Source: Prosopocoilus inquinatus (lineage: Eukaryota; Arthropoda; Insecta; Coleoptera; Lucanidae). From it: a stretch of 64,000 nucleotides of DNA. The notes below the pieces were generated by a model, which was not told where the DNA came from, ran no database searches, and saw only the letters and a list, made by a program, of their open reading frames with translations. Made by a program: the position numbers and the translations under genes. The stretch covers positions 56,530,101-56,594,100 of the forward strand of contig CM069872.1 of the NCBI GenBank assembly GCA_036172665.1, given 5' to 3'. How positions within the stretch are numbered: position 1 is the stretch's first letter; the number at the start of each line of letters is the position of its first letter. Positions 11,640-38,566 of this stretch are shown here, in pieces.

Positions 11640-12205
11640 ATGTGTCAAGATTTTCAGAGGAATCCGCTTCCGTTTTTCGTCGTTTCGTTAATACTTCTCT
11701 TTCCGCGACGTATGGTCACTTTATTAATGACGCCGTTAGAGCGACCCATGATTATATTCGATTTCCTTGTTTCAACAGAGGAGTCCGCTTCCGTTTTTCG
11801 TCGTTTCGCTAATGCTTCTCTTTCCGGGATTTCCGGGACGTATGGTCACTTTATTAATGACGCCATTAGAGCGACCCATGATTATATTCGATTTCTTTGT
11901 TTCAACAGAGGAATTCGCTTCCGTTTATCGTCGTTTCGCTAATACTTCTCTTTCCGGAACGTATGGTCACTTTATTAATGACTCCATTAGAGCGACCCAT
12001 GATTATATTCGATTTCTTTGTTTCAACAGAGGAATCCGCTTCCGTTTTTCGTCGTTTCGCTAATACTTCTCTTTCCGGGATTTCCGGGACGTATGGTCAC
12101 TTTATTAACGACGCCATTAGAGCGACCCATGATTATATTCGATTTCTTTGTTTCAACAGAGGAATCCGCTTCCGTTTTTCGTCGTTTCGCTAATACTTCT
12201 CTTTC
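11640..12205. repeat. Tandem repeat alternating 121- and 130-bp units
   Basis: 'cttctctttccg' recurs at about 11694, 11815, 11945, 12066 and 12196, so spacings alternate 121, 130, 121, 130. The 9-bp difference is an extra 'ggatttccg' present in every second unit, which gives a ~251-bp higher-order unit. Conserved blocks include 'gtatggtcactttattaa', 'agcgacccatgattatattc' and 'ttccgtttttcgtcgtttcg'. Several staggered open frames of ~98-101 residues read through it; they are repeat artefacts. Confidence 0.9.
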
Positions 12206-12439
12206 CGTTTTACGTTTCCCTGTTTTTTTTGCGGCAAATTTCTTCCTGCCAAGGGCGTATACGATTTAAATACGCAACAGAGTTCGTAGGTGGTTAACGG
12301 TTAGTAACAGCGTGCACTTTCGGAAGGTCAGTACGCAAGCGACGAATCGACGAGCGGTGGCACTGCTTCTTGACGTTTGGACACATCTGATAGCCGAACG
12401 ACAAAAATCTCATGCCCTGGCGCCCTTGAACTTTGACTC

Positions 12440-13080
12440 AGTGCATCTCCGCGTGAGTTTTAGCTCGTGACAATCTCTCTCAGCGCTAACTTGCAACCAC
12501 CGTTTTCGTTAATTATTCAGGAGGTAACGTAATATTACATTCAGGTGGTAGCAGCCTTAACTTTCGTTTATGAAGATTTGTAATCGAGTACATGAAATTA
12601 GGCCCCTGTGCTTGCTTTCTTTCTTCCTTCATTACGAATTCATTTCTTGTTTTCTTTGTTGTCGACAATCAAACGACATTCAATAATTGCGCTTCGCATT
12701 TTTATCGTTCCAACTGAGTTTAAGGCCGGTATTCATAAACCAAACTTAAAAATTCGCTATATTTCATAAACTGAGCATATTTTCCACATTTTTGGATCAG
12801 TGAGGTTTTATGGATATTTTGTGAATTACTTTCCGACAATGTGGGGAATGAAATATAGCGAATTTTAAGCGAACGCATAGCGTAAGTTTGGTTTATGAAT
12901 ACGGGTATTAGCTCGGGACAGCTGATAAATTTCTCTCAGCGCTAACTTGCAACCGTTTTCGTTAATTATTCCAGAGGTAACGTAATTGCATTCAGGTGGT
13001 TGGTAGCCTTACCGTCCGTTTATGATGATTTGTGATCGGGTGCTTGAAATTAGGCCCCGGGCCTTCTTTCTTCCTTCTTT
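12440..13080. repeat. Pair of direct duplicates flanking a MITE
   Basis: About 12460-12615 and 12920-13065 are diverged direct copies. Shared blocks are 'ctctcagcgctaacttgcaa', 'ccgttttcgttaattatt', 'gaggtaacgtaat', 'cattcaggtggt' and 'tgaaattaggccc'. The palindromic element at 12724-12906 sits between them. Confidence 0.7.
12724..12906. mobile_element. MITE with 'ggccggtattcat' terminal inverted repeats
   Basis: The left end begins 'ggccggtattcataaacc', continues 'aaacttaaaaattcgctata', and the right end mirrors it as 'tatagcgaattttaag' and 'aagtttggtttatgaatacg'. Total ~183 bp. The terminal 'ggcc.gtattc.cat' phrase is shared with the element at 46572-46730, which suggests a common family. 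Confidence 0.75.
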
Positions 13081-14540
13081 ACGAGTTTCTTGCTTGATTT
13101 TATTTCATGTTCGCGAACGTGTACGTGCGTCTGGACGCCACTTTATATTTTTTATTGTGCTTTTCCTTTTTGTTAAATTTGCGCTTTGTCGTTCCCTTTG
13201 TTGTCGAAAAATCAAACGGAATTCATTAATTGGCGCTTCGCGTTTTTATCGTTCGCCGAAAGTTCGAAACGTCGCGTCGGGTGCGCTATCGATTTTATTT
13301 AGCAACAACACGTCCCCGGCGATGTTGCATATCTTTTCTAATATTGGACAAACCCGCATGTGCATTGTGTGCACGGAAGATAAATTCGAAATCCAATTTA
13401 AACGTTACTGACGTCACGGACTGCGGCCTGGAAAAATGTTGATTTGCATCTCTTTGCGTCCCGTACATAAAAATCCGGCGGCGCGTTTGGATTTATATCC
13501 AATACGGAATATGCATGCAAATGCATCGGGGATTTAGCTGTTTTGTTCTGTTTGTTACACTGAACACTAAATAATTGAGAGCGGGAGCGCTTGCCTTTGT
13601 TCGCTCTTGCTCCTCCTCTCCCCCCGTCGGTCGCCCCCGCGCTCGCCTTTATCGCATCTAACTCAACCGAATCAAAACAAGGATACTTTTTAAATTTTGC
13701 AAAAAAAAAAAAAAAACAAAAGGGCAATTTCGATTTTGTAAAATAAATAAAAGGCGGTCAACGTTCATCTTTTCAGGCAGCATGACCATCAAGCAATTCC
13801 GGCACCGTGTTACAAATGAATTCCAAATACACTTCCCTGGGATAATACCGCGCGTCAAGTAATTCTGGCAGCGTGTTACGAATTAATTCCAAATGCACTT
13901 TTTCGATTAAAACGCGTAAACGGAGGAGCAATTAAAAAAATCCCAAAGGACTGCAGTGCCATTGGCATTTCGACGATACTCTCTATAAATTCCATTTAAA
14001 TGAAATTCCAAGTCAAAGTTCACATTGTTTATTCTTTTATATTCGACAACCGATTCACTCACTCACTCACTCACTCGCTCGCTCACCCATCCAAACCCCC
14101 GTTCGACTGTAATTGCGTTGCGCTTATTGAAATATGTTTTCCTTTTTGTCCTTTGGCTGTTCAAAGCGGGTCGGGTCCTCGGAGTTTATGTCAATATTGC
14201 GAACGCGCGCAAGGCAACAAAACGGCGCAATAATTGTTTCGACTCGGTTGAGGGAATTAACAGACTATGACAATTGGCGGAGTCGCTCGGTTAGACTTGT
14301 AAATGAGTACGAGATAAAGGGGCCGAAACCGCAGCTTCGGCGGAAAGTACAGTCTGCCAGAAATGAAGGCAACATATAAATTAACCCCCCCTCGACCGTA
14401 AGGAGCCGGGGGGGTAATATGTGTGCCGTGCCGCGCTCGTTTCTGCGTCCTAAGCGACCGCATAAAGCGCTCGCTTGCAAAATACTACCGACCGAATAAA
14501 TGGAATTTTATTTTTCGGTTGGGTGACCCAAATCGTTTAA
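13081..14540. other. Non-coding stretch
   Basis: No exon recognised. It holds a (ctca)n microsatellite at about 14052-14083, copies of a dispersed 'ggca.cgtgttac.aat.aattcc' phrase at about 13800 and 13865 (others near 15615 and 16945), and a small GC-rich palindromic patch at about 14385-14415. Confidence 0.4.
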
Positions 14541-14564
14541 AACTTTACTACTCACTCAGTACTG

Positions 14565-15510
14565 TATAAACAATAAAACAAAAACGAGAAATATGCGCAG
14601 TAAATAAGTGATATAACGTCTTACAGCTGCATTTAAAAAAAAAAATACGATGCAGCTGCAAACCTTGAGGAAAATGCTGACATAACAATTGGATGATACC
14701 CGCACTGTGTAGGCCTAACGAAAAGCGAAATAGCAAGGTTGGTAGAGCTGGACTGTGTATTAGGAGGTTGCCTTGATCAACGGAGGGGACAGAGGGTGCG
14801 TATCTCGTTACGTCACGTCACGTGATAAATTCCATTGGGCACATTAACGAGATTTCTGTGTTTTTGACCAATACGACCACAGAATTGATTCCATTTTTAG
14901 TGACTTAGCTTAAGCTTTAGGAAACAGATTAAAACTCACTCTATTTACTTGACTGTGACGGATAGAACTTTCCTGTGACGTCACGAGTTACTTTTGCGGG
15001 GAGTAAATTTAAAACTGCGTACTAAATGGGAACGAGGCAACCTGCTAGATGCAATATCATCAGTTTTACCAAGCTTGCGGAATAGACAATTGCATGACCT
15101 CTATTGGTGAATACTTGCGTTCGAAAGCTAGACGCGGGAGAAAATCATTTCATTATAGTTTAGTTTTATTTATTTTTTTTAATTATAGTTTTCTATTATA
15201 AATGTGTTTTAATCACTTTTAAGTGAGAGGGGCCAGATCAAGGACTCACTCAACATTGTATTAATAATATAAACAAAACGAGAAATATGCACGATAATTA
15301 TAACTAGAGTAAGCAATGTCTTGTATTAAAAAAAAATATTTATTTACGAAAATTGTCGCAAGAAATACGATGCAGCTGCAAACCTTGAGGAAAATACTGA
15401 CACAGCAAGTGGATACCCGTACTGTGTGGACTTAACAATAAGCGCAATAGACAATTGCATGACTTCTATTGAATACTTTTCCATCAATAGCTAGACGCGG
15501 GATAAAAATG
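14565..15510. repeat. Diverged direct duplication
   Basis: About 14570-14720 and 15280-15450 are direct copies sharing 'acgagaaatatgc', 'aatacgatgcagctgcaaac', 'cttgaggaaaat.ctgaca' and 'gataccc.actgtgt'. A further shared piece is 'atagacaattgcatgac.tc' at about 15083 and 15448. No coding capacity seen. Confidence 0.65.
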
Positions 15511-15929
15511 ATATTCCTATTTAAATATGGGGACGCCGATTGTATTATATTGTGTTTTAACAACTTTTAAGTAAGGTGGGGTGGGGGGAGGGGTATCACA
15601 CATCAAGGAATGCTGGCACCGTGTTACGAATAAATTCCAAAATCACCCCCGCAATTTAATGGTTTAGTGCCCCGACATTTTTGAACCTCAAGACCAATCT
15701 TTGGTGAACTAAGCCAAATTTGTTTTTTTTTTTTTTTATAAAATTACTTGCGGTTAAAACCGGACGCTTTTAATGTACAAAACACCGAATTATTTTTGAT
15801 TGAGTTCTTTTCTTTGTGTTAACTTTTTTAATTTTCCTGCACGTGTATAAATTTTGCGCGAAAAATTTCGTTGGATGTGCAACCATTCTAAATAATTTTG
15901 AATTTTTTGTTTTGATTTCCATTTAACTT

Positions 15930-16840
15930 CATGTATAGGGTGATTCAGAATAAATGTCCGAACCGTTCGGGACGTACAAAATGCCATAAATTAAAGACGA
16001 ATTCACAGACTTTACCAAAGTTTTAAACTTGTTAATTTTGAAAGTTTTTATTTTTTTTTTTAATGTTATCTGTGAAGTCGCCTTTAATCATTACCATTCT
16101 CAGAAAAAATAATTGAAGATGAGTGCGTAACCGTGTTCAGTTCAAATTCGCTGTGTTAAGAAAACAACAAATAACTTTCTAGATTTTTATTTTAAGTGTA
16201 TCATTGGTTTAAAATTCTTTCAGATAAAGATATCTGAAGCCTCCTGCAGTCGATTATTAAAATTCAGTCAAAAATTAAAATCTAGAAACAGTTATTTGTT
16301 GTTCCCTCGACACAATAAATTTGGACTGAACACGATTATGCACTCATCGATTCAATTACAGGAAACTGTAAGTTGTCTACTTTTTTTTGTTTCCGACAGA
16401 AATTTGCTAAGATCATGCGATACAGGGTGATTCGGGATAAGCATCCGATCCGATCCGTCGGTCAGGGACATATTTACTAAGATCGTGTAATACAGGGTGT
16501 AGAATAAATGCCCGGAATAAATGTCCGGAGCGTGTTTAAGATTTTGCAAGTACGAAGGACAAAAAAAAATCAACCTCAAATGTATTGTTGGTGTATTCGA
16601 TACTGCATTTTGTATTTTCCTTTATGTTAACATTTTTAATTTTTCTAATTTAAAGTTTCCGCACAAAATCCTACTGGATGTTCAATAACTTTGAATACTT
16701 TTTTGTGATTTAACTTCATGTATAGGGTTATTCAGAATAAGTGTGGGACATAATTTGCTAAAGCCATGCAATACAGGGTGATTCCCATCAATCAGGAACA
16801 TATTTACTAAGATCATGCAATACAGGGTGGTTCAGAATAA
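15930..16840. repeat. Cluster of dispersed 'tacagggtgattc' motifs
   Basis: Variants of 'tacagggtgattcagaataa' occur at about 15937, 16423, 16491, 16722, 16773 and 16822, several followed by 'tgtccgg' or 'tgcccgg'. Reverse-complement versions lie at 17563 and 17680. Such motifs are typical ends or fragments of small transposable elements in beetle genomes; here they are too degraded for a family assignment. Confidence 0.6.
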
Positions 16841-17459
16841 GTGTCCGGGGCGTGTTTATTAAGATCTTGCAACTACGAAGGACAAAACAACTAACTGCGT
16901 TCCAAACCTAACCGTTGAGAATTCCTACATATTAAGCAATTCCGGCATCGTGTTACGATTAAATTCTAAATACACTTAGCATTTCAACAACATTAAGAGC
17001 GTATCAGTCAGTTCTTCCTTGTTATATATAGTCCGTTGTTTCCATCTCAATTTAACTTTAATCTTTAATTTATTTCTGGATATTCACATGGCAATAAATT
17101 GAAGATTATAGCTAAACTGAGACAGGGCCTAATACGCACTAATTCCATTAAATTTTACGCACGTCATCGGACGTACCGCACACGATCATCATTAATAAGC
17201 TTGCAATGACGTCATTGTATCCCTACTTACGAAAACGTACTGTGTATTTCATTTCCTAAGTTCGTAAACACAAATCCTCAATAAATAAATAGCACGTCAT
17301 TCAATTTTTTTCGCAGAAGGTGATAAGGATTCGGTTAAAGCTAAACGTTCGTGTTTCGTTTCGCTCCGTGAAGGTTCGTCGATCTTGTCGCGCAATACAA
17401 CCAACTGATATCCGCATGTTATCTTATACCTATATTAGACCACTTGTGTCATACATACA

Positions 17460-17790
17460 TATATTTTGAATCAATTATAAATAATTGCATCCAAGGAAAA
17501 AGAGACCTCGGCCATGTGTCGATAATGTAAGACAGTTGGGATGAAACATATATTTTGAATCACCCTGTATTATTTTACTTTCACAATTGTAAATAAGTGC
17601 ATCCAAGAAAAAGAGCAGGCAGGTCTCGGCCACGTGGCGATAATGTAAGTCAGTTGTGATGGGACGTATATTTTGAATCACCCTGTATTTTTTACCAACT
17701 AATTGTGAATAATTGCATTGAATGCAATTATTGCATTCAATAAAAACAGCAGGTCTCCGCCAGGTGTCGGTAATGTAAGTCAGTTTAAAA
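17460..17790. repeat. Three-copy tandem repeat, ~120-130-bp unit
   Basis: 'tcggtaatgtaag' or 'tcgataatgtaag' recurs at about 17518, 17638 and 17768. Each copy includes 'aattgcatccaa.aaaa', 'agacctcggcca.gtg' or a variant, and 'atattttgaatcaccctgta'. Confidence 0.7.
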
Positions 17791-17799
17791 GCGATTTCT

Positions 17800-18770
17800 T
17801 TCAGCTTTCGACGGATCACGAATGCTTACGATACGCAACGAAGAAACTTCCGAGACAAAAATTATTAATCATCCCTTCTTTTCATTGGCATTATGATTGA
17901 ATCATTGAATTCCTGAATTAATTTTTATTTTGGTCAAAAAAAGAAGAAAGCAAGAGGATCTCATTAATATTAAAAAGATAACTCCGTTTACATGCGCCGC
18001 GCCGCGCCGCTTCGCCCCCGCACTATATATTTTTTTTTCGTCCGCATATTTGTCGGGGCGGGCGTAAGCAGTACACGAAATTCATTATGTATATTATCGT
18101 TTCACCCTCGTTCACTTAGTCGGGTTGCGCTGTCAACGGTGACACGAGAACAAGCGAATCCCCGAAGCGGGGGCGCGCCCCGCTCTCGAAGAGGGGGGCC
18201 GCAACCCTTACAAACCGCCGCGTAATCTGGCCGTATCATTCCGAGATTTTCACACTGTATTATGGCCGCAAGTTGAAGGGGGAGGAAGGGGGACGACTCA
18301 TTACGGAGATTTGTTCTTAAGAAGAAATTTCTCGAAACACTTTGGATACTTTTTTTTTGTTCGTTTTAAAAAAAAATGTATAGTGATAATAAGGCAGTTG
18401 TACAGAATTACGGAATTGAAAGTAATTAATGTCTCCCCAATAAAATGTCAATGTCATCAATGTGTTTAACATAACACGCAGGGGGCGAAGCCAGACAGAC
18501 ATCGTCAGGAATTCGAAACGTGCGTGTTCCCTTGTCCCTCGTCTGACTTGTTATGGCAATGGTCAGATTGGGGGAAGGGACTGATGGGGACGTGGGGGGC
18601 TTTCGATTTTGTCAATTTTGTACAATTTCCCCCCGAGGCTTTTCACAAAAAGAAAAGACAGTAGTTGACGTAAACGCCTAACTGAAGTTTCGGGCGCGCA
18701 AAAGAGTGAAGGTAAAACCGAGTGGCCACAAAGTATCCCCCTGGAGGCAGACGGGTTTCATTCAACTTAG
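17800..18770. other. Non-coding stretch with GC-rich island
   Basis: 17990-18230 is markedly GC- and CpG-rich compared with its surroundings ('gcgccgcgccgcttcgccc', 'gaagcgggggcgcgccccg'). It could be a promoter or enhancer island of groucho, but nothing in the sequence proves that. The open frame over it is Arg/Pro-rich and not protein-like. Confidence 0.3.
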
Positions 18771-18774
18771 AATA

Positions 18775-19060
18775 ATGGCAAAAGAAACCTCTTCCATGTT
18801 TTTTTTTTTTTTTTTTAATAAGAACTTGAATGAAGTTTTACTTTAAATACAGAGGCATCAATTAAATTTGTTTTTTTTTCGTCCTTCAATTTAGAATAAT
18901 AAGATTTCTGCTGGGAGTTTCCAAAATGAACCTTCTCGTTTCGGAATGATTGGCAAAAGAAACCTCTTCCATATTTTTTTTTTTTTTGTTTTTGATAAAA
19001 CCTTAAATGAAATTCTAGTTAAATACAGGGACATCAATTAAATTTGTTCTTTCTGTCATG
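18775..19060. repeat. Two-copy direct repeat upstream of the first groucho exon seen
   Basis: 'ggcaaaagaaacctcttcca' occurs at 18778 and about 18955, each followed by a long T tract and 'aaatacag.g.catcaatt' then 'aaatttgtt'. Spacing is about 175 bp. Confidence 0.7.
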
Positions 19061-19218
19061 CGAGCGCATAATCTGCGATCGATGTGTTGGGGAAAGGTGA
19101 CGTCACTCCTCTCGCATATTCCAAATAGACGGATGCGCAATAGAATATCCATCCACTCTCTCAAGGGGTGAAGGTATTAATTTTCGTACGCCTTCGTGGT
19201 TCCGCTGATTGCGTTTTA

Positions 19219-19260
19219 GGGGTGTGTGTGTGTGTGTAATTACACGCGCGCGCGCGCGTC
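19219..19260. repeat. (gt)n and (cg)n dinucleotide microsatellites
   Basis: A (gt)n run is followed after 'aattacac' by a (gc)n run, about 100 bases before the groucho exon at 19356. Confidence 0.9.
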
Positions 19261-19355
19261 CCCATCGCCATCCATCGGTGCCGATGCAAATCATTATTTT
19301 TTAATTTACTAACTAGATGGCGTTGAAAATAATGTTTTTGTTTTCTTATTTTCAG

Positions 19356-35656
<16,301 letters not shown>

Positions 35657-36150
35657 AATAGCCTATAAGAAAAAAAAAGAGTGAAGAGGGGCCAGCATAT
35701 AAAACCTAAACGCAAACAACTCGCAGACGTTTAAAACACAGTGCATCTTAAATGAAAATTAAAAAAAAAAAAAAATGAAACGTGAGTTTAGTATTGTTTG
35801 TTATTTTGTGACTAGGGCACGGCGCGTATAATTTTGTACCAAAACTCGGTGTGTGTCGCTCTCAACCACCAACAATCCTTTCCGAACGAGTACATGATAA
35901 TTTCTCTCCGAACAGGGCAAACAAACGTTGTAGTATTACTATTTTTAATTATTTATGTATCGTTGTGTAGGGGGTGCCTAAGTTTGTTTGCCCCGTTCAT
36001 CGTTGAATTTTCTGTGTATTAGATGTTGAAGAAAAAGCACAAGTGATTCAGAAATTACGTTTGGCTTTACATTGATTTTTCGATGTTACTATTAAAGAAA
36101 AAAAAGATAAGTAGGATATTTTTCGTAATTAAATAAATAACTTTGAACGT
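35657..36150 (+). other. gro: Probable groucho 3' UTR
   Basis: AT-rich sequence after the stop. The first canonical AATAAA followed by a GT/T-rich tract is at 36132-36137 ('aataaataactttg' then 'gtgtgagtttta'), so cleavage is likely near 36150-36160. The length is an inference from the signal alone. Confidence 0.5.
36132..36137 (+). terminator. gro: Candidate polyadenylation signal of groucho
   Basis: AATAAA with a downstream GT-rich 'gtgtgagttttatt'. No competing canonical hexamer was noticed between the stop and this site. Confidence 0.5.
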
Positions 36151-36515
36151 GTGAGTTTTATTTGCCCGCTCTTACGTGTCCTCGCTAGATATTTTAGTAT
36201 TTAAGTGTCTCATTCCTCTGACAGCTGAATCGGTGGGGATTAAAAGGCACTAAATCCAAGTCAGTCGCTTCCTGCATTTCTCCACCAAATCATTTTGTTG
36301 CAGGCGACATTCTGACCTAACTGCACAACATAAGGTAGTTCTTTTCATCACCAAACGATGGAAAATACTCTCAACAGACCGCTGCAGAGAAATGTAATTT
36401 TGTTTTTAAGTTTGGCAGTCAATTCCTTTTAATTCTCACCGATTCAATTAGATACGACAGGGCCCAAAAGAGATTATAGAGAGCCCTGTGTAAGTTACAG
36501 AGTCTTTTCTTCTTT

Positions 36516-36634
36516 ACTGAGGTGCATTATATACAGTGAATGCACATTCAAAGTATCTCCATCTCATTTTATTGCGTGGGGCTAAAATGAGATGGAGATA
36601 CAATGAGTGCGCACTCAGTAAACACGAGCACCTC
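36516..36634. repeat. Palindrome between groucho and Dicer-2
   Basis: 'gtatctccatctcatttta' (36553-36571) pairs perfectly with 'taaaatgagatggagatac' (36583-36601) across a 11-bp loop; pairing extends imperfectly out to 'tgaggtgc' and 'gcacctc'. About 119 bp overall. No coding content. Confidence 0.8.
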
Positions 36635-36950
36635 GATCAGAACAAAATATATTTAGGTCGGATGAAATAGAAAGAAAAGATTAATTAGAAATTAAGTCCT
36701 TTTTTGCAATGCTATACTTAATTATTATAAATTAAGTTAAAATTTCCACAAAATAATCTGTTTTGAGGCGTTGATTTCATCAGCGATAGATGGCGCAACT
36801 TTCGGAACCAGACTTTTATAATAAATACAAAAGTTGCAATTTTTGGAAATAAACGCGTATTCTCGTTAATTTAACAGTCAAACTGTGCAGACGCACATTT
36901 CCAGAGCCAGTTAAAACTAAATAAGGCCGCAAATTAAGCGTAAAAATGCT

Positions 36951-37050
36951 CACCTTTCGCGAGGCTTCGCTTCTGCAACTTGATGTCCTTTTCCACCATT
37001 ATAAGTCTCGTATTTTCCGCCGTTGCTCCGCCCGAAGGAAGGAATAATCT
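36951..37050 (-). other. Candidate minus-strand first exon in a CpG-rich patch
   Basis: On the minus strand an open frame reads VRLFLPSGGATAENTRLIM then VEKDIKLQKRSLAK and runs straight into a canonical 'gtgagc' donor. It contains an ATG (MVEKDIKLQKRSLAK). The surrounding ~36950-37200 is more CpG-rich than its neighbours, like a promoter. No matching downstream exon was found in the 800 bases before the groucho 3' end, so this could be the start of an unidentified gene, a non-coding transcript, or chance. I do not recognise the peptide. Confidence 0.25.
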
Positions 37051-37649
37051 CACTTTAACGAAATTTTAACTATTTGGCACAATAAACTTCGTTTTCCCGG
37101 CGAGTTAAACGAATAACGCACTTTTTCGTCCGGCTTGGGCAAAAGCGCAGTTCAAGCGTGCTCCGCGCCGAGCGCTGAATCGGTATTGCCAACTGTAAGT
37201 GACCGTTAGGTTCCAGGATGGTTCCAGGCGTTTAATAAGAATTTCACCAGCGACTATTTCAGAACCTTATTAAGCTATTATTAAACAAAGCAAAAGATTT
37301 CGACGTTTAAAAATATATTAATTTCTTAACCACAACGCAACTTCTTTGGTAAGAAACTTTAGGGTGCGTTCCGTTTTATCGTATTGTAGCCGCGTTCGTT
37401 TTCGTTTTTGCGTCTCTGTTCAGCCTGTTTACTCCTTTCGTAAGTGAGTACTTCTGTCTCACTTCCACTTGTATCAAAAAAGAAGCAAAAGCTCGAAGTT
37501 GAAGAAACGGAGTGCAAATGTAAATGTATTAGAATTTACGTTATTATACTAATAGAAATGAATATTATAAATTTGTTGCAGCGTTGCAGACTTAAGAGCG
37601 AAATGTCAAAAGCGTTAATGGTGGACCGGAAGCGATTTTCAATTTGAGA

Positions 37650-38396
37650 CTCTAACCGCCATGATTGGCTTTAAAGACGACTTTTACACTGCGATTAAAG
37701 TCGTCTCTAAATTTAAAAACAAAATTTAATTAGTCACTGCCTTAGTTAGAGACGACTGTAATCGTTTAATGATAAGATGAGAGTAAGGGTTTACATTTTT
37801 AAAATGACACAGATAATTCCAATGTCACCAACATAAAACGCGCGCACGCATGAAACCCACCAGATCCCAAATTAAAAGTTGCTTTGATAAATCGAATGTA
37901 ATTTGTCCTCGGAGTTCATTCAAGTTTTAAATGAAGCAAATGAATGCACGCCCCAAACGTCAGAATTGCGATTTCAGGTCAAAGACCTAGTCATGACTGT
38001 GCCCCCTACCTTCCGGAGTTGACATAACCTACAAACGCCACATCACGAAGTGTGACAGGACAAGCGAAACGATAAATTTAAAAAAGTGTGCCGCCAATGC
38101 CCTCGCATAATCCGCATAATAATCAAAACTCGTTCCTTCGTTAGTGGCCGAATTGAACGGTGGAACTGTAGCTTTTGTGATTCGAAATTCGGGACTTCGT
38201 GTCGCAATAATTCGTACTTGATGTTCACTTGGCTAGTGTTTTGGGCGCTTCGACGTCGCGACGGTTGGGACACGTGTATGAACAGGGGAACTCCTCGTTT
38301 TTATCAGTCAGGATGACGTGTACGTGTATCATTGTTGCGCAATAATCGCCATAATCGGCTTCGTCGCACTTATCAGTTGCAGTGCAATCAAGTGCA
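37650..38396. other. Dicer-2 upstream region
   Basis: This ~750-bp stretch must contain the Dicer-2 promoter and 5' UTR. About 37650-37760 has paired 'attaaagtcgtct' / 'agacgactgtaat' phrases related to the MITE at 46572-46730. I see no decisive TATA box or initiator. Confidence 0.35.
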
Positions 38397-38566
38397 ATGA
38401 TGGCAGGCGAAGAGGAAGTCATGGACGACTTTATTCCCCGGAATTATCAAGTGGAACTCATGAAGATCGCCCTCGAACAGAACACGATAATTTACCTTCC
38501 GACGGGCGCGGGCAAGACTTACATTGCGGTCCTCGTAATGAAGCAAATGTCTCGGGATATTCTGAG
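38397..38566 (+). CDS. Dcr-2: Dicer-2 exon 1: start codon and Walker A
   Basis: ATG at 38397 (MMAGEEEVMDDFIPRNYQ), donor 'gtgagt'. It contains the Q-motif-like RNYQVEL and the ATP-binding LPTGAGKTYIAV. Ends two bases into an Arg codon. Confidence 0.92.

Noticed and set aside
11637..12269. Staggered ~100-residue open frames at 11637-12269, first suspected as a repeated gene family
   Set aside because: The same peptide phrases recur at 121/130-bp spacing in shifting frames; this is a tandem array and not a gene family.
14730..14760. 'ggttggtagagctgg' considered as part of a tRNA (A-box-like)
   Set aside because: No B-box, acceptor stem or cloverleaf could be formed; the phrase belongs to a dispersed repeat also seen near 50410.
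37444..37647. 67-residue frame upstream of Dicer-2 containing KKKQKLEVEE
   Set aside because: No ATG start, the second half is not protein-like, and no splice sites join it to Dicer-2 in phase.
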